This document shows, one piece after another, positions 52,303 to 64,000 of a DNA stretch of 64,000 nucleotides. Under the pieces are notes generated by a model that did no database searches, was not told the DNA's origin, and saw only the letters and a list, made by a program, of their open reading frames with translations. Position 1 is the first letter of the stretch, and the number at the start of each line of letters is the position of its first letter. The DNA is taken from positions 242,825 through 306,824 of the forward strand of contig FN648195.1 in assembly GCA_000310025.1 (NCBI GenBank), in the 5' to 3' direction. This DNA is from Ectocarpus siliculosus. Lineage: Eukaryota; Sar; Phaeophyceae; Ectocarpales; Ectocarpaceae. The translations under genes were made by a program, and so were the position numbers.

Positions 52303-53135
52303 CAGTAGGGGCCCGCAATAAGGCCGCCTGCCCAATATAAGGCCTGATATAGCCCCCCGCCTGCCCCCGATAATATAAGGCCGGTCTCCGAAGAAGTGAC
52401 GAAGGTTTCGCAGCATATCATACCCTCTCTCGTGCACAGCTACAGTGCACAGCCTCGCGGAGCTAGCAGCACGCACCCCTCCCAACGCTACCAACGAAGG
52501 CACATGCCTTATGCAGCGTTTGCTGTGCCGTTACATGTGCCGTTTCAGTAGTTTCTAGGAAGTAAGGAATTAATGCATGGTGCTACTGTGCTGGTCGGTT
52601 GTTACTGCTGTTGGGGATACAATACAACGAGGGGTGTGTTGAGAGGCACGATGACCACTCAGGTGTTCGCCTCGTACGGTGGGTCACAAAATCAGTACGG
52701 ACTTGTTTCCCTTATTTTTCTGCGAAACGAGGGGATCTGCCTGATCTATTTCTACCGTTCGTTCGTTGTATTTACTCCTTCATCACACCAGTATTCATCT
52801 TTGTCTGCCGGAATTATTTTTCTTGCCGATTGGACATACATGTACCTGAGAGACGAAGAAAGGTTAGATGGGAAGCATGGAATGAACGTGATAGCAAAGC
52901 ACCGATTCAAACGCATCCGCTTCGTATGGCCTACAGTACGGTAGGCGCACGGACGGGTCTGCTATACGGAAGGCCGGTACCGGCTTTTACCGGCCTTAAT
53001 AATGTGAAGACGAATCCGTGTAATCATAGAGGATTGTATACATATGGCCGTTTCTATGTAAGGAAGGCCAGGTGCCCTCAATAAGGCCGGTTTAGTCTCG
53101 TGACACTATGCGGCCATACAGCGGGCCCCCTACGG
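52303..53135. mobile_element. pogo-type MITE with TA target duplication
   Basis: It starts CAGTAGGGGCCCGC and ends with the complement of CCGTAGGGGGCCCGC, flanked by TA on both sides (52301-02, 53136-37). Subterminal AATAAGGCCG and ATATAAGGCC units repeat near both ends. There is no transposase inside (833 bp). The layout matches the autonomous Tigger element at 30258, but the repeat units differ, so it belongs to another family. Confidence 0.8.
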
Positions 53136-53624
53136 TATCTGAAAAATGAAAAATGCAGTTCGTCATCTGTAGGAAAACAACCAAACATGAGTACTGCTGT
53201 ACTCACCATGCACACGATGTTGGGAGAGTACCATCATCCTGACTGACTGAGGTGAAGCGATTGACTGATCATCAACCAGAAAATAAATGTTGAATATCCC
53301 AGTTCTGATTCCTTCAAGAGGTTGGCAGTGGACGAACGAACGACGTTCGCGTCCTACCGGCTGCCGGACAGAGGCCAGCTCGATAACTCCCTGGTCTGGG
53401 AAACATACCCGCGGAGAAACCAGCGTCTCTTTGTCTCGCTTTTTTTTTTTTATATTTTGTCCTGCTGTGAGTAAACTCTTTGGATTTCACGGTGCCCCCA
53501 AGCAGTAGGGGGGGGGGTGCAACCACTGCGAGCGTACGTGGGAACATCACACAAACAGGGCGCAGGCAGGAGAAAGAACTACCTCTGTCGGCGTGGGTAG
53601 CGGCAGCAGTCAATGTAAGAGCGA
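53136..53624. other. 5' flank of the CLEC16A-like gene
   Basis: No separate gene seen. The first Met of the CLEC16A-like frame is at 53625 in one reading, and the promoter should lie in this segment. Confidence 0.45.
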
Positions 53625-55402
53625 ATGGATTCATTAATGGGGCGAGCCGGGGTCGGCACAGGGGTAGCAGGTCGGGTTCTTCAGCCGCTCCGTGGCAGGC
53701 TCATGGGAAGCGAAACCGGAGTGCACACGCCGCCGAAGTATCTCTCCATCGACCACCTTCGTACTCTGCACCAGGAGCTAGTGCCTCTGCTGGACTCTGC
53801 CGATGGCGTCTCTCTTACTGCGAGGCAGGAGCTCAGGCTGATCGAAGTGCTCCGCTCCATTTCCGAACTGGTGAGGAACGACGCACTCCACAGCTAAATG
53901 CAGACTGCACACACAGAGGGACCCATTTTCCCCGCATACACATGTTTTTTCAACGTACGCGCGTTGATGGGTGTGACCAGATTCAGATTCTCGGGGTCGC
54001 GTTGTAGTGTGTGTTGACGATGACGGTGGTTTTGTCACACACTCACGGGGGAAGATATCGCACAGCAGTACAGCACAATGCTCTTCCCTCTTGCTGTACT
54101 GCACGAGCACAATGTGCAGGAGAGTTTTGATATTGATAACAATGTTCGTACCGACAGCTGCACAGCAGCCGCGGGCCCTCTGTGTAGCACCGCTACCGCT
54201 GAACACCAGGCAGGGCACATATGTATATATGTGCCAGCCGATGATTCACCCTCCCTTACATAAGCGGGGACACGCCGTACAGTTCTCAAAGCACCGCACA
54301 ACGTGATGTGATTAGTCATACCTGCGCCAACAGATTTCTCCCGTTCTTTACCGGCCGCCCGACCTGTAGAAGGCCCACGACTGCTGTACCTGATTCACAA
54401 ACACCAAAGAACATGTGCTGTGCTACGGGCAGCGTCTTGGATATATCCGATAGAGGAGGGTAGCCGGTAAGTTCATGCGATCAGCACGAGCGACCAACCC
54501 TTCCGTCCGTCGTTGCTTGGCCGTGGCCAGGTGGCGTTTGGGGAGGCCGGCGAGGGGCCAGAGTACTTCGAGTTTTTCTGCGAGAAATCCACCATGGCGC
54601 TTTTCGTCAAAGCCCTCCGCCTGGGACCGGCGGTCAAGACTCAGGTGACCAACCGTGCGGTGATGCAGCAGGCACACCTCAACACACCAACACCCAGGGC
54701 GCAGAGCAAGGCCCAAGCAATCTTTACCCTAGAGTGGTGAACCGTCGCCTTTGATCCTCGACCCCGTCCCCCCGAATATAATCAACTGATGCATGCCAGC
54801 AAATACCGATTGCAGGTGGTGGAACTACGCCTTCTCCCTGAGGCGTGCCTTGTGGCCAGCGTTTAGCTGCAACGGTAAACTCCGTGCCGTTACGGCAAGA
54901 TACATTTTGTCACGCGCTAACGGAGAACCCCTTCCCCCTGCCGGAAAAATGTACCAACGCAGGTCGTCCAGGGGGTTTCGGTCCTGTTTCAAAACCTGCG
55001 CAGCCCCACGTCGCTCTACATGCTGCTCTCGTCGGACCACATCAACAGGCTCATGCAGCCGGAGGGAGGTGCGGCGGAACTACCTCTCGACGACGAGGAG
55101 TTCCTGACGAACTACATAGCTCTGCTCAAGGCCATCGCGATCCGCCTGAGCAAGGAGACGGTGCGTGCGTTTCGAGGCTTGTTGGCGCAGGTGCTGCTGC
55201 TGACCCCACGAAGCCCGAGGGACTGATTGCGCGAAGTGCTTGCTCCTAAAGCTTTGTTTGGGCCCATGAACCCTCATCTCCATCTCTCTCTTTTTCTCTC
55301 TCTCCGTCTCTGTGTCTCTTTCTTTGTTTCTCTCTGTCTCTCTCTGTGTGTGTGTCTCTCTGTCTCTCTGTCTCTCTCTCTCTCTCTCTGTCTCTCTCTG
55401 TC

Positions 55403-55433
<31 letters not shown>

Positions 55434-58400
55434 CCCTCTCTTATTCTCTGTCGCTCTCGTGCTCCCCCCTCCCCCCTCTCTCGCACGCACGCGTTCGTTC
55501 CTCCCTCTTGTGGTTCCACAACAAAACCACAGGTCCCTTTTTTTCTCAACACCACGAAAGGAAGCTTCCCGCTCTACTCGCGATCGATCCCGCTCATCGG
55601 GCACCCGGACCCAATGGTAAATACTTGACACTTTCAAGTCGATTTCCCCCCCCCCCACGAGACCGCTGTATGCAAACAAGCCGACACGAAGAACCAGAAA
55701 TTCCATGAATACACACGGATAGTGCCCGCACTTAATAACCAATAGTTTTGGCCGAGGCTGGGGTTCTTCTTTCCTCTCGTGGGCTACAAATGGCAGCTTA
55801 TATACGTTTCTAATTCTAGGGGTTCTTGACCGGGCTCACAAATGGTGCTCAAATTCCCAGATTTTGAGTTTTTTTAGGCTATATCAATTTCGTAACTGCC
55901 AAGTTCTTCAGTGCGGGCGCTATCTGCATAACACGCGGTCGCCTTTTTTTTAGCGCCACGATCCCGTAAGACGCGGTATCCCCGCGGTCTCTGTGTAGAA
56001 CCAGTTCACGTGGTGCAAAAAACTTGGGCCGCCCAACTTGTTCCGGGCTGGGGAACCTGGAACTTAACTGAGCGTTCGAGGCGTGTGTAGGCCTTGGACA
56101 AGAAAATTCTGGGGTCTTGTGAGCTAGCTGAGAGAACGATTTTGGGATTGCGCCCCCTCCCTCACGAATCACCCTCTCGTGCGGACGAACAACGTGCTTT
56201 TTTCATCGAAGACATGGGTCGGCAAGTTTGAAAGCCTGCCGAGCACCATTGCGAGTTCTGTTTGAAGGTTGTTGGACATAAAACGTTGCGAATGCGAAGT
56301 GTCCTTTGCTCCCGGGTACCAGGATCATTGCGTTCAGCCCACCCTCGGCCGCTGCACACCACGTTTCTTTTCTCCCTCGTTTATCCTTACTGCCCGTTGT
56401 TGCTCTTCTTCCGGGTTGGCACTGCACCCTTCGGTCGTGATGCACGCGCAGGTCCGGACCTCCGCGCTAAGCATCGCCCTGCAAGTGTTCTCCGTGAAGG
56501 ACCCCGGCGTTACCGCCTTCCTCACCCGCGAGGAGAACCACATCGGCTTCTTCGACCAGCTGTCGCGCCTCATGCAGGACGCGTACTCCCAGGTCCTCTG
56601 CAGGGTAAGAGAAGGGGGGGAGGCAAGACAAGGCCGGGGCAGGGGAGGCGAAAACGGTCGTGGGGGATGCCAGGGGATGGTTCATGGGCGGCGGCGCGGA
56701 AAATGTTTCGTCCGGGATCATGTTCTCGACCAATGCGTTCGCTGCATGTTTTGCGAGGCAGACTGAAACACGAACCGTTTGCCACCGGTCCATTACTTAC
56801 TTTGCATGTGTTGTAGCGCAAGTTGTTATCTGTTTTACGTGGTCAGCGCCCAACGGTCGTCTATTTAATGACTTAGACTTACCCCCCCCCCCCCGCCCCC
56901 CCCCTCGGTGTTTGCCATCGGGGTTGGGTTTTCGTCGCTTGGCAACGACGTTGTAAAACAAGCCGCCCCCCCCGGTGTTTGCCATCGGGGTTTGGGTTTT
57001 CGTCGCTTGGCAACGACGTTGTAAAACAAGCCCCCCACTCGGTGTTTGCCATCGGGATTGGGTTTTCGTCGCTTGGCAACGACGTTGTAAAACAAGCCAA
57101 TTCACTTCGTGAACTCGACAACCAGGTTACCGTTTTTTTTTTTTTACCTCGTTTTTTTTTTTTGGCGGTAACCATAATGGTGGTCGAGTAGATCATGTTG
57201 TGCGGGGTCGAGAACCCTCACTCCGCGCAACGGGGGATGATCGCACCACGTTGTGTTAAAATGGTCAAGCTTCCTCGAGGCAGTTACACAGTGCTTACAA
57301 CTGTCTCTGGAAGTGAAAGCACCAGAAAATAAATTAAGTCATACGTAGCTGTCATCCGTACGCAAGGAAGTAAGCACAAGATGCCGAACACCCTTAGCAG
57401 GATGCAGCTCACCCTTCATGCGACTCGCCAAATACCTCACGGCGCTTCGCGCTTGGTGATGTGAGAGCCTGGTCCGGTGAGAACCCGGCGTGCTCCGTCC
57501 CGGCTTTGTAGGGATGCGAGGTCAATGGTCAAACGACTACGGCATGCACGACTATGAGTACACCCCCCCCCCCGCGCGCGCGCGCGCGCGCCTGCCCGTT
57601 TTCTAAGATGTGGCAAGACGTGGAGCCATCAAGCTCGGGCGAAACCACGGCGATCGACGGAGCAACCAGCTTCTTCCAGGACATGTTGTACTACGTGCAG
57701 GTGAGGACGCTCTTTGTGCCGCACAAGCATTCGTACGGCATGAAGCTCTCTTGTCCGCCGCTTTTGGTAGACCAAACCACGATGAAAGCAGTTCGTTCGC
57801 GGTGTGGGAAGTAATCATTTCGCTCGTCGTGCGCACGGGGCATGTCTCTTGCTTCCTTTTCTCATGTGGTGCAATAATTGAGGCATTGTTACGACGGTAA
57901 GGCACGCGCTAGTCGAGGGCAGTTTGATTGTCTTGATTGCTACCAACTCTGTTTTTGACACATAGAGGTCATTCGGATGGATACACATGTAAATACATAA
58001 GGCCCATTTATTTGGCAAATAAATAGCCCCACCCAAACCACAACACCAGAGTACAGCAGTACACCCCCCCACCACGCTCTCCTCTCCTGTGCGCTTTTCC
58101 TATCCAGGACGTCCTCAGTGTAGGGGATTCCCTTCTTTCCGAGAAGCTGGCGCAACACCTCCACCGCCACTTTTTCAGGCCCGTTGTTCTCGGGGCGCTA
58201 GCGGATTCCATGGAGGCTGAGGTGGAGACGCATGTCCCTTGTACGGTGGGAGATGATGGGGAGGAGGAAGAGGCGATGGCGGAAGAGAGAGAGTCTGAGG
58301 TGGGTGTTGGATGGGCTGGTCTTCGTGGGTAGTCTAACGTTCTGGTGTTGGGTATGGTGTGTGGGTTACTATTAATGGGCTGCTCTTGGCGTGCTTGCAC

Positions 58401-61400
58401 ACACGCCCCCGGGAACGCGTTGCGGAGCTAGATTGATTGCCTATGTATGACCTCGTTTTTGGCTGCCCTGCTCTGCCCGATGCCGGGCTAGGGGTTTGCT
58501 GACTGTCGTCAGCCGAGTCGTCGCTGTGTTGGTCCGATAGGGAGTTGCGTGCCCTGTGCCTCTCTGTGTGTGGGTGTGCTGAGATGAAAGAAGTGAGAGA
58601 GCAAAAACAAGACGCGACGGCTGGTTTCTTGGTTGAGTGGTGGATGAGGTGAAGGCTACCAAAATGTGCCGCACGCTCCAGATCATGTCGTTTTTGGTGG
58701 AGAGGTCTTCACGTCCAGGGTCGAAACATGGCCGATCGACCCCTCCGAGTCGTTGTTCGGCTGCAATTTGACAGCCATTTTCGTTTTGGGGTCTACCTCT
58801 TGAGGGCCCCTTCGGGCTCTCGATAGCGGCAGCGTTTTATGCCGACGCCAAGCTTGGTGTATGATTTTCCCGAACGTCTCTGTACCTGGTGGGATGGCGG
58901 CAATGCCCTCTCCTTTCGCATGATTTACTTGCACCCGCCCCCCGCTCTAACATCATCTTCGCCCCGTCCATTGTTCGTCCGACCGTTGACCCGTCCGTGG
59001 ACATACATCACCATCTCTCCTTTGTCTTGCCGGCCCCCGGGAATGTCAGCTCCAGCTGGCTCTGTACGCGCTGTGCCAGCTGTTCATGCTGGCCACGGAC
59101 GGCCCACTTCTCGTCCTCGTGGCGGGCGAGCTTTTCGGACGACATCGACGAGGACAAGCAGGAGACAACGCTAGCCCTAGCAACAACGTTAGCCCTAGCA
59201 GAATCCGAGCGGCGACGAGCAACGCCGCCGCGACAACAGCAGTCGACTCGAGAAGAAGGTCGCGGCAGCACTCGTGCGCAACAGCAGCGCAGGGGCACGT
59301 GCCGGCGGGGCAGGCGGGGGACGCCGCCGATAGCGAGCGAGAATCCGAGGATCAAGCAGGGGTGGACCGCTACCGAAAGTCCCTGCTGGCTTGCGTCAGG
59401 CGGCGAAGGCGTCGACGCCACGCGGGGGAACGGGGGGGGGAGGGGGCGCAGGTGCGGCTCGCTGCCACGGCCGTCTTGTGGAGCGCCGCGAGGAACCCCT
59501 CGCCGACGGTGGCCGACATCTTGCTGGAGGGGGCGCCGGCGCAGCAGGCGGAGGGTAGTAGACGGGCCGTTGGGACGACCATGTCGTGGAATGGTGGAAC
59601 GAGGGGTGGCGGCGGCGGCGGCAGCAATGGGACGACGGCCTCTGCCGGTGGGCGTAAAAGTCCTGGGTGCTTCGAACAGGTGAGAGGTAGGGGCGGGGGC
59701 GCGGTTACCGGCTGTAGAACCAACCGCTGCTCTACGTAGGGATGGAAACATGTGTCTCTCACACGCTGGTGCACCGATACGCTGCTATGCATGCATTCTA
59801 CGGCGCACTCCTCTCAAGGCGCTGAATCACCGGCGGAGCGGGGGGGTTGTCTGCCGCTTAAGCGTTACCGCTACCTATGCCTTGTCCTGAATAGCGCGAC
59901 GAGGTAATCTCCGCTTACCGATTGACCGACCAAGAAGTGTTGTACAGGATGACGACGTTGCATCTTTCGTCTCGCAGCTGGCTGCTTGATGCTGTTCCTC
60001 TCGTGCTCCGGCATCAGCTGTTGAGAAATGTGCTTGCTACTTCGTGTCCGGAGTGCGGGGACGAGGTTACCCTCCGAGCTACACATCGTAGAAGGTCTAG
60101 ATGGAGGGTGTCCACTCACTGCCCCTGTGTCGGGGTCGAGTTTTCGTTCGCTATTATTTTTTTTTTCATCCTGTTTATTTTTGTTTTTCTGGTCGTCTGC
60201 CCGTTGTTTTCCCGGATCTTTCCTCGACCCCTTGTGCTTTTCCTCCCGACAACCAGGTGATGGCGTGCTTGCTCGAGGCTCTCACCGAGCCACCCGCGGC
60301 CGACATGGTGGCCGTTCGAACCGCCGTCGCCGTCATGGAGGAGCTTTCTGCCCTCCGCGTGTCCTCTTCGAGTCGCAGGAGAGGCAGCGGCGGCGGCGGC
60401 GGCGGTACGGGCGTCAGCAATGGCGGCGAAATCGTTGCAAGGGACTACAGCATCGCGGACGTCGGCGGTGACCCTGCGGCCACTCACCCGTTGCCCCCCG
60501 GGGGGTTTTGGGCTCCTGGCAGCACTCGGCACACCATGAAGTATGCGGTCATGTTGACGGACGTGTACGCCCGATCTGCGGGTGAGTCAAGGGGATGGGG
60601 GGGGCGTACTCTCATTTTTGCGTGGTTTGGCGGTTAGAATATTGACCACGCGTCCTCGAGAGGACGGAGCTTTGTTCCCTCAGGATCGATCACCGATGAC
60701 CTGGGGGGGGGGGCAACATCTGAACCCCCGTTTCGCGTGTGTAGCTCCGCGTGGATCGTCTGCCTACAAGCCTTCCTTGCCTCTACTTTTTGTGCCGCAG
60801 TGGCCTGACTTGCCGCTACCTCATCTGCTCTTTGTCTGTCGGCGGAAGCAGAGGTTGTCCTCAGCGCCACGACGCGGCTTAACCCCTTCGAGCTCCTGGC
60901 CGCCTGTGAGCACGCGGTGGAACTCCTTGCAGGCGACGAAGAGGTCGACCCAGACGGGGGGGACGCGTGTTTGTCGTCCCCCCCTCCTCGCCTCAAGGAC
61001 GTCGCGGGTGCCGGGCTGCTGCTGGGCGGGGAAGAGGCGGCGACCCGTGGGGTCGGCTGGGGCGGCGGGTTTCCCAAGAGGAGGGTTGCCGGCAGCGAGG
61101 AGGGCGATTTGCGAGCGTTTCGCGTGCAGGTGTGTAGGAATGTCTCGCGCCACCTACCCGTCCCGGTTCTCGGCAGCATGAGGATCTGATGCTTGGGAGG
61201 CGTCAAGTAGTCTGTTGACCGGCACAAAGTTGGGCTTGTGCTACCAGGTTGTGATGGCTGCAGACGCCGACTGCACCCGGCACGTGTGAAATTAGCGCCA
61301 TCTTCCCTTTCCTCGACGCCGTTGCTTGTCGTGGATAGCATATCTTCCCTGGCGTGCTCGCACCCCGCCCACACTCGGCAAACAGATCCAACACGTTCGC

Positions 61401-63269
61401 TAGCGCGATTTCGGGATGACCGCGAAGTTTGTTCTTTTCTCAAGACATGGTAGCTCCTCCCTTCACTAACGCATCCTACCTGCTGTGCCCCGTCTGCTCT
61501 GCTGCCCGCTGTCCCTCACGACGACCGCCGCCGTTCCTGCCAGAACTTTCTCGCCCTCCGCTCGTTGCATCAGTGGCTGGTGGGAGAGGGCCCGCCTTCA
61601 GATGACGGCACGGCGACCGCAATCGCGGATGCGGCTTCGTCTCCGATCTGTTTCCCACCACCGGGCGCATCGACCAGAAGACCACCGCCACCACCGCCGC
61701 CGCCGCCGCCACCGCCACCGCCGCCACCACAACCGGCAACATCTTTTGTAGTGGGGAGTGTTCGAGTGGATAAGGAGTTTCTAGCTCTGGTAGGGGTCAT
61801 CGATGATGCCGATGATGGGCAGAGCGTTGGCGTTTTGCTGGAGGATGCTGACAGGGACCCCTCGAAGCATGCGAACAGCGGGCGAGAGGAGGAGACGGCC
61901 TATTTTCCGAGGAGCAGGAGCGGGAGCGATAGCGCCAGCCGGACAAGCGGAGGCGCGACAGCGCCGCCGAGGCCCGGCGGGCGGGTGGAGCTCTCGGGCA
62001 AGCTCTGCCTGGCCTGCTGCTTGCCGTTCAACTGGCCGGGGACGATGGCCGCGGAGCCTCCGGCCTCGGCCACCAGAGTCTCGACCGCCGCGGCGGCTGC
62101 GAGGAAGAGGAGGAGCGCCGCAGCTGCTACTGCTCCGCCTACGCCGGTGCCGACGCAGAACGGAGGCGGCAGCAATAGCGGGAGGGTTAACGGCGGCGGT
62201 GGCGGCATGTTTAGCGGCCTTCTTTACGGCCCCGCTCTCTGGACAGGAACAGCAGCGTCACCAACGAACGGGGGCGGACCCAGCCCTGGTAGCGGCGACA
62301 GCAGCCAACAACGCCGACGACGACAACAACAACAACATCAGTTCTCCCCGCACGACCCGGCCCCCGACGAGCTGTGCGTTATCCTTGACGAGCAAAACTT
62401 CATGGTCGTTGTGCCGGACCCGCCGTACTCCCCCCTACACGGCGGCCTCCTCCTCTGCGTCGCCCCGCTCAAGAACGCCACGGCAAAGATACACCCGACG
62501 AACCCCCGCGTCCTAGAGCTAAAGGTTTCCACGAGGGAGGAGGCGCAGATGGGGTCGACGGGCGGACCGGGGCTGTTTCTGCCCGTCCCCGGGGGGGCGG
62601 CGGGGACCGGTGATGGGGGCGGAGCCGCAGGCTTCACGGGGGCGGGGTACTTGGGGGCTTGGCACCTGGTAAGAGGGAGGGTTTTCGAGAGGCTAATTCG
62701 CGCGCTTGCTTTTTGATTGAGGCGTGAGGCCGCCGCCACCGCCCTTGGTTGTTGTATCGCTTCGGGTTGATGTTTGTGTTGAAGTGTGGTGCTTTTTAGG
62801 CGTCGTTGTCGTGGCTTTGGACGAACAGTTTTGGATGGTCTGCCTCGCTGCCGCCCTCATGCGACAGCTCACTGCTATTCTATAGGTACATCGGTGAGAA
62901 GTCTTGTGTAGTCATTTCATGGCGTTGTTGATTTGTTGATTTGTGCCAAGTTCACCGCGGTCCGTTTGAGCTGTAAAACCGGGAAAACTCCACCCGCAGC
63001 AGTGCAACGTGCGTGCGAAAAGTTTGCAAGAAGAACCTCCCGCCACCACCTCTTGTGAACGGCCAAAGTCTTACCTCACCCCCCCGTGTCTTTTGCCCAT
63101 GGCCGGATAGGTGCTGAGCTTCAAAAACGCGGGTTCCTGCCGCATGGTGGCGGAGCACGTGGAGGAGCGAAGAGAAAGCATCCTCGCCTCCCGCACGGTG
63201 GGGTTGGTAGAGATGTTCCGCCGGGTGGCGTCGATGGCCACGAGCAACAACACCGGCGTATTTATTTGA
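53625..63269 (+). CDS. CLEC16A: CLEC16A-like protein (FPL domain), 12 exons
   Basis: Exons in consistent phase: 53625-53870, 54531-54644, 54963-55160, 55533-55616, 56452-56604, 57608-57700, 58108-58299, 59050-59679, 60257-60581, 60852-61129, 61544-62668, 63111-63269 (TGA). Exons 1-5 form the FPL domain: SIDHLRTLHQEL, LIEVLRSISEL, EYFEFFCEKSTMALFVKAL, SLYMLLSSDHINRLM, NYIALLKAIAIRLSKET, VPFFLNTTKGSFPLYSRS, HPDPM/VRTSAL. Exons 6-8 give FFQDMLYYVQ/DVLSVGDSLLSEKLAQHL and LQLALYALCQLFMLA. Exon 11 holds the second conserved part (ELCVILDEQNFMVVVPDPPYS). The product has about 1200 residues, longer than animal CLEC16A because of Ser/Gly/Pro-rich insertions in exons 8 and 11 (poly-Pro run near 61680). 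Homologues (Ema, GOP-1, plant TT9/GFS9) act in endolysosomal or vacuolar trafficking and mitophagy. The first Met could also be the MGSETG at 53703. Small extra exons are possible. Confidence 0.9.
55265..55445 (+). repeat. TCTCTC microsatellite in intron 3
   Basis: Nearly pure TC/TCTG/TCTA tract of about 180 bp between exons 3 and 4. It explains long Ser/Leu frames in that stretch, which are not genes. Confidence 0.95.
56893..57098 (+). repeat. three-copy 66-bp minisatellite in intron 5
   Basis: The unit CGGTGTTTGCCATCGGGGTT, then TCGTCGCTTGGCAACGACGT and TGTAAAACAAGCC is repeated three times almost without change. Each unit contains a small hairpin (CGTCGCTTGGCAACGACG). Confidence 0.95.
57563..57592. 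repeat. poly-C and CG dinucleotide tract
   Basis: A run of C followed by nine CG repeats immediately upstream of exon 6. Such a tract is able to adopt Z-DNA. Confidence 0.9.
60592..60705 (-). mobile_element. short 3' tail of LINE A in intron 9
   Basis: GCGTACTCTCATTTTTGC, CGGTTAGAATATTGACCACG, TCCTCGAGAGGACGGAGC and GATCGATCACCGAT match 992-1100 with few changes and in the same (minus) orientation. The rest of the LINE is absent, as in a 5'-truncated insertion. Confidence 0.8.
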
Positions 63270-63480
63270 CGCTACGTGTAACGCAGCCATGAGCGGCGCG
63301 CGGCACCCGGGGACTTGGACAAGCTGCTAGGAGAGGCACTATCTTGACCGGGTGGTGTCGCGTTGGTGTATATAGCAGTGAGGATATTCTTGTGGTGAGG
63401 TGACAATGACCCCCGCCGCTCCCGTCCACACACCGTCTTTGTGTCCATTAGCTTTTGCATTAGTTTTGCGGAGGATCCCA

Positions 63481-63570
63481 AAATGGACCCGCATGTTGTT
63501 CGCGCCTTGCACAAGCCTTTCATGGAGACTTTCTGCCGCGAATTTCTGGGTTTGTTAGACAAAGTCAGTG
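63481..63570 (+). other. possible exon of a downstream gene
   Basis: An open stretch starting ATG GAC CCG reads MDPHVVRALHKPFMETFCRE, then FLGLLDKVS. It looks protein-like, but I see no partner exon, and a donor is only suggested (AAAGTCAGTG). It could also be a stray exon of the CLEC16A-like gene. Confidence 0.3.
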
Positions 63571-64000
63571 AGTGCCCTATACACCGGTCGAATTGTTGTG
63601 TTTGTGTAGGCACACAGCGGAAGTGGGGGTGTTCGACGAAACCGAGCTAGGGATATGGTACATATCGAACATTTGCGCCGTGGTAGTACTTAGCGGCGGC
63701 TACCGCGCACTTGTTGTCGTGAGACTAAACTAAGTAGAAGAGCACCACCTCCGTCTGACCAAGAAGGTGACAGGGGTGCAACCCGTCGGTAACCGGCGAT
63801 TGCTCGATTGCCTTTCCATTCGCGTGGGCAGTGCTTGTGTTTGTTCTGACATGGTTTAGGCACCCATCTTCATCCTCTGCTTGTTCGCTTCGTGCGTGGC
63901 GGTTACTACGTCATCAGACTCGTGAGAAGAGCAGTTGGGCTGGGTGTTGTACGGGGGCGGCGGGGGGGGGGGGGGGGGGCCAACCCCCTTTTTTTTTTTT
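63571..64000. other. window end, no gene recognised
   Basis: No coding signal. The last 40 bases are a poly-G run and a poly-T run, which suggests the end of a contig or a poorly resolved homopolymer. Confidence 0.5.

Noticed and set aside
55227-55708. Ser/Leu-rich plus-strand frames
   Set aside because: They are translations of the TCTC microsatellite in intron 3 plus exon 4 in wrong frames.
59008-59751. 247-residue antisense frame opposite CLEC16A-like exon 8
   Set aside because: Composition (Arg/Pro/Ala) is the complement of the Ala/Arg-rich plus-strand exon. The plus strand continues a conserved family.
59903-60075. Extra CLEC16A-like exon between exons 8 and 9
   Set aside because: The frame RSWLLDAVPLVLRHQLL is suggestive, but acceptor and donor do not give a matching phase, and exons 8 and 9 already join in phase.
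60634-61443. 269-residue minus-strand frame at the LINE tail
   Set aside because: Only its first 20-30 codons match the LINE A tail. The rest is the antisense of exon 10 and its flanks.

Overview
The window is nuclear DNA from an intron-rich eukaryote, most probably a brown alga of the Ectocarpus type. The genes are cut by many GT-AG introns with exons mostly of 80-450 bp. They include an NB-ARC protein whose TPR repeats are each a single 126-bp exon, an architecture known from brown algae. Between the genes lie decayed LINE, Copia, Gypsy, Tigger/pogo and Harbinger-type elements. No rRNA, tRNA, CRISPR or bacterial operon structure was seen. The species is an inference.

Layout: 0-9.4 kb is repeats: a Harbinger-like MITE (70-883) and two decayed minus-strand LINEs (about 985-3725 and 6640-9340). 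From 10.8 to 16.9 kb lies a plus-strand NB-ARC-TPR gene: three NB-ARC exons, then a tandem field of TPR exons, some intact, some with lost splice donors or frameshifts, some only relics. A second plus-strand gene (17.7-24.6 kb) can be spliced in phase across nine exons. It has a Trp-rich (GW) repeat exon, disordered basic exons, a chimeric exon that fuses a copy of the disordered sequence to half a TPR, two TPR exons, a linker and a ZU5-like domain. A small minus-strand membrane-protein gene may lie at 26.9-28.2 kb. A large palindrome (29.1-29.5 kb), a complete Tigger/pogo transposon (30258-34117) and a Copia element with both LTRs (34165-37136) follow.

A secreted GH16-like beta-glucanase fold (38.05-40.7 kb) has lost most of the catalytic ExDxxE motif. 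It appears to run on into exons for several membrane helices and a long disordered tail (41.1-45.5 kb). The stretch 46.8-52.1 kb is a scrambled Gypsy graveyard around a 100-N assembly gap, followed by a pogo-type MITE (52303-53135). The last gene (53.6-63.3 kb) is a 12-exon homologue of CLEC16A (FPL domain family; endolysosomal trafficking and mitophagy in animals, vacuolar trafficking in plants).

How they may work together: the NB-ARC-TPR gene, the GW/TPR/ZU5 gene and the catalytically altered GH16-membrane gene all look like recognition or signalling proteins, and the first two visibly exchange exon material. The strongest candidate for an undescribed system is this TPR exon field with a neighbouring gene that has captured TPR exons and a ZU5 domain. 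All gene models here are read by eye from splice sites and reading phase, without transcript support.
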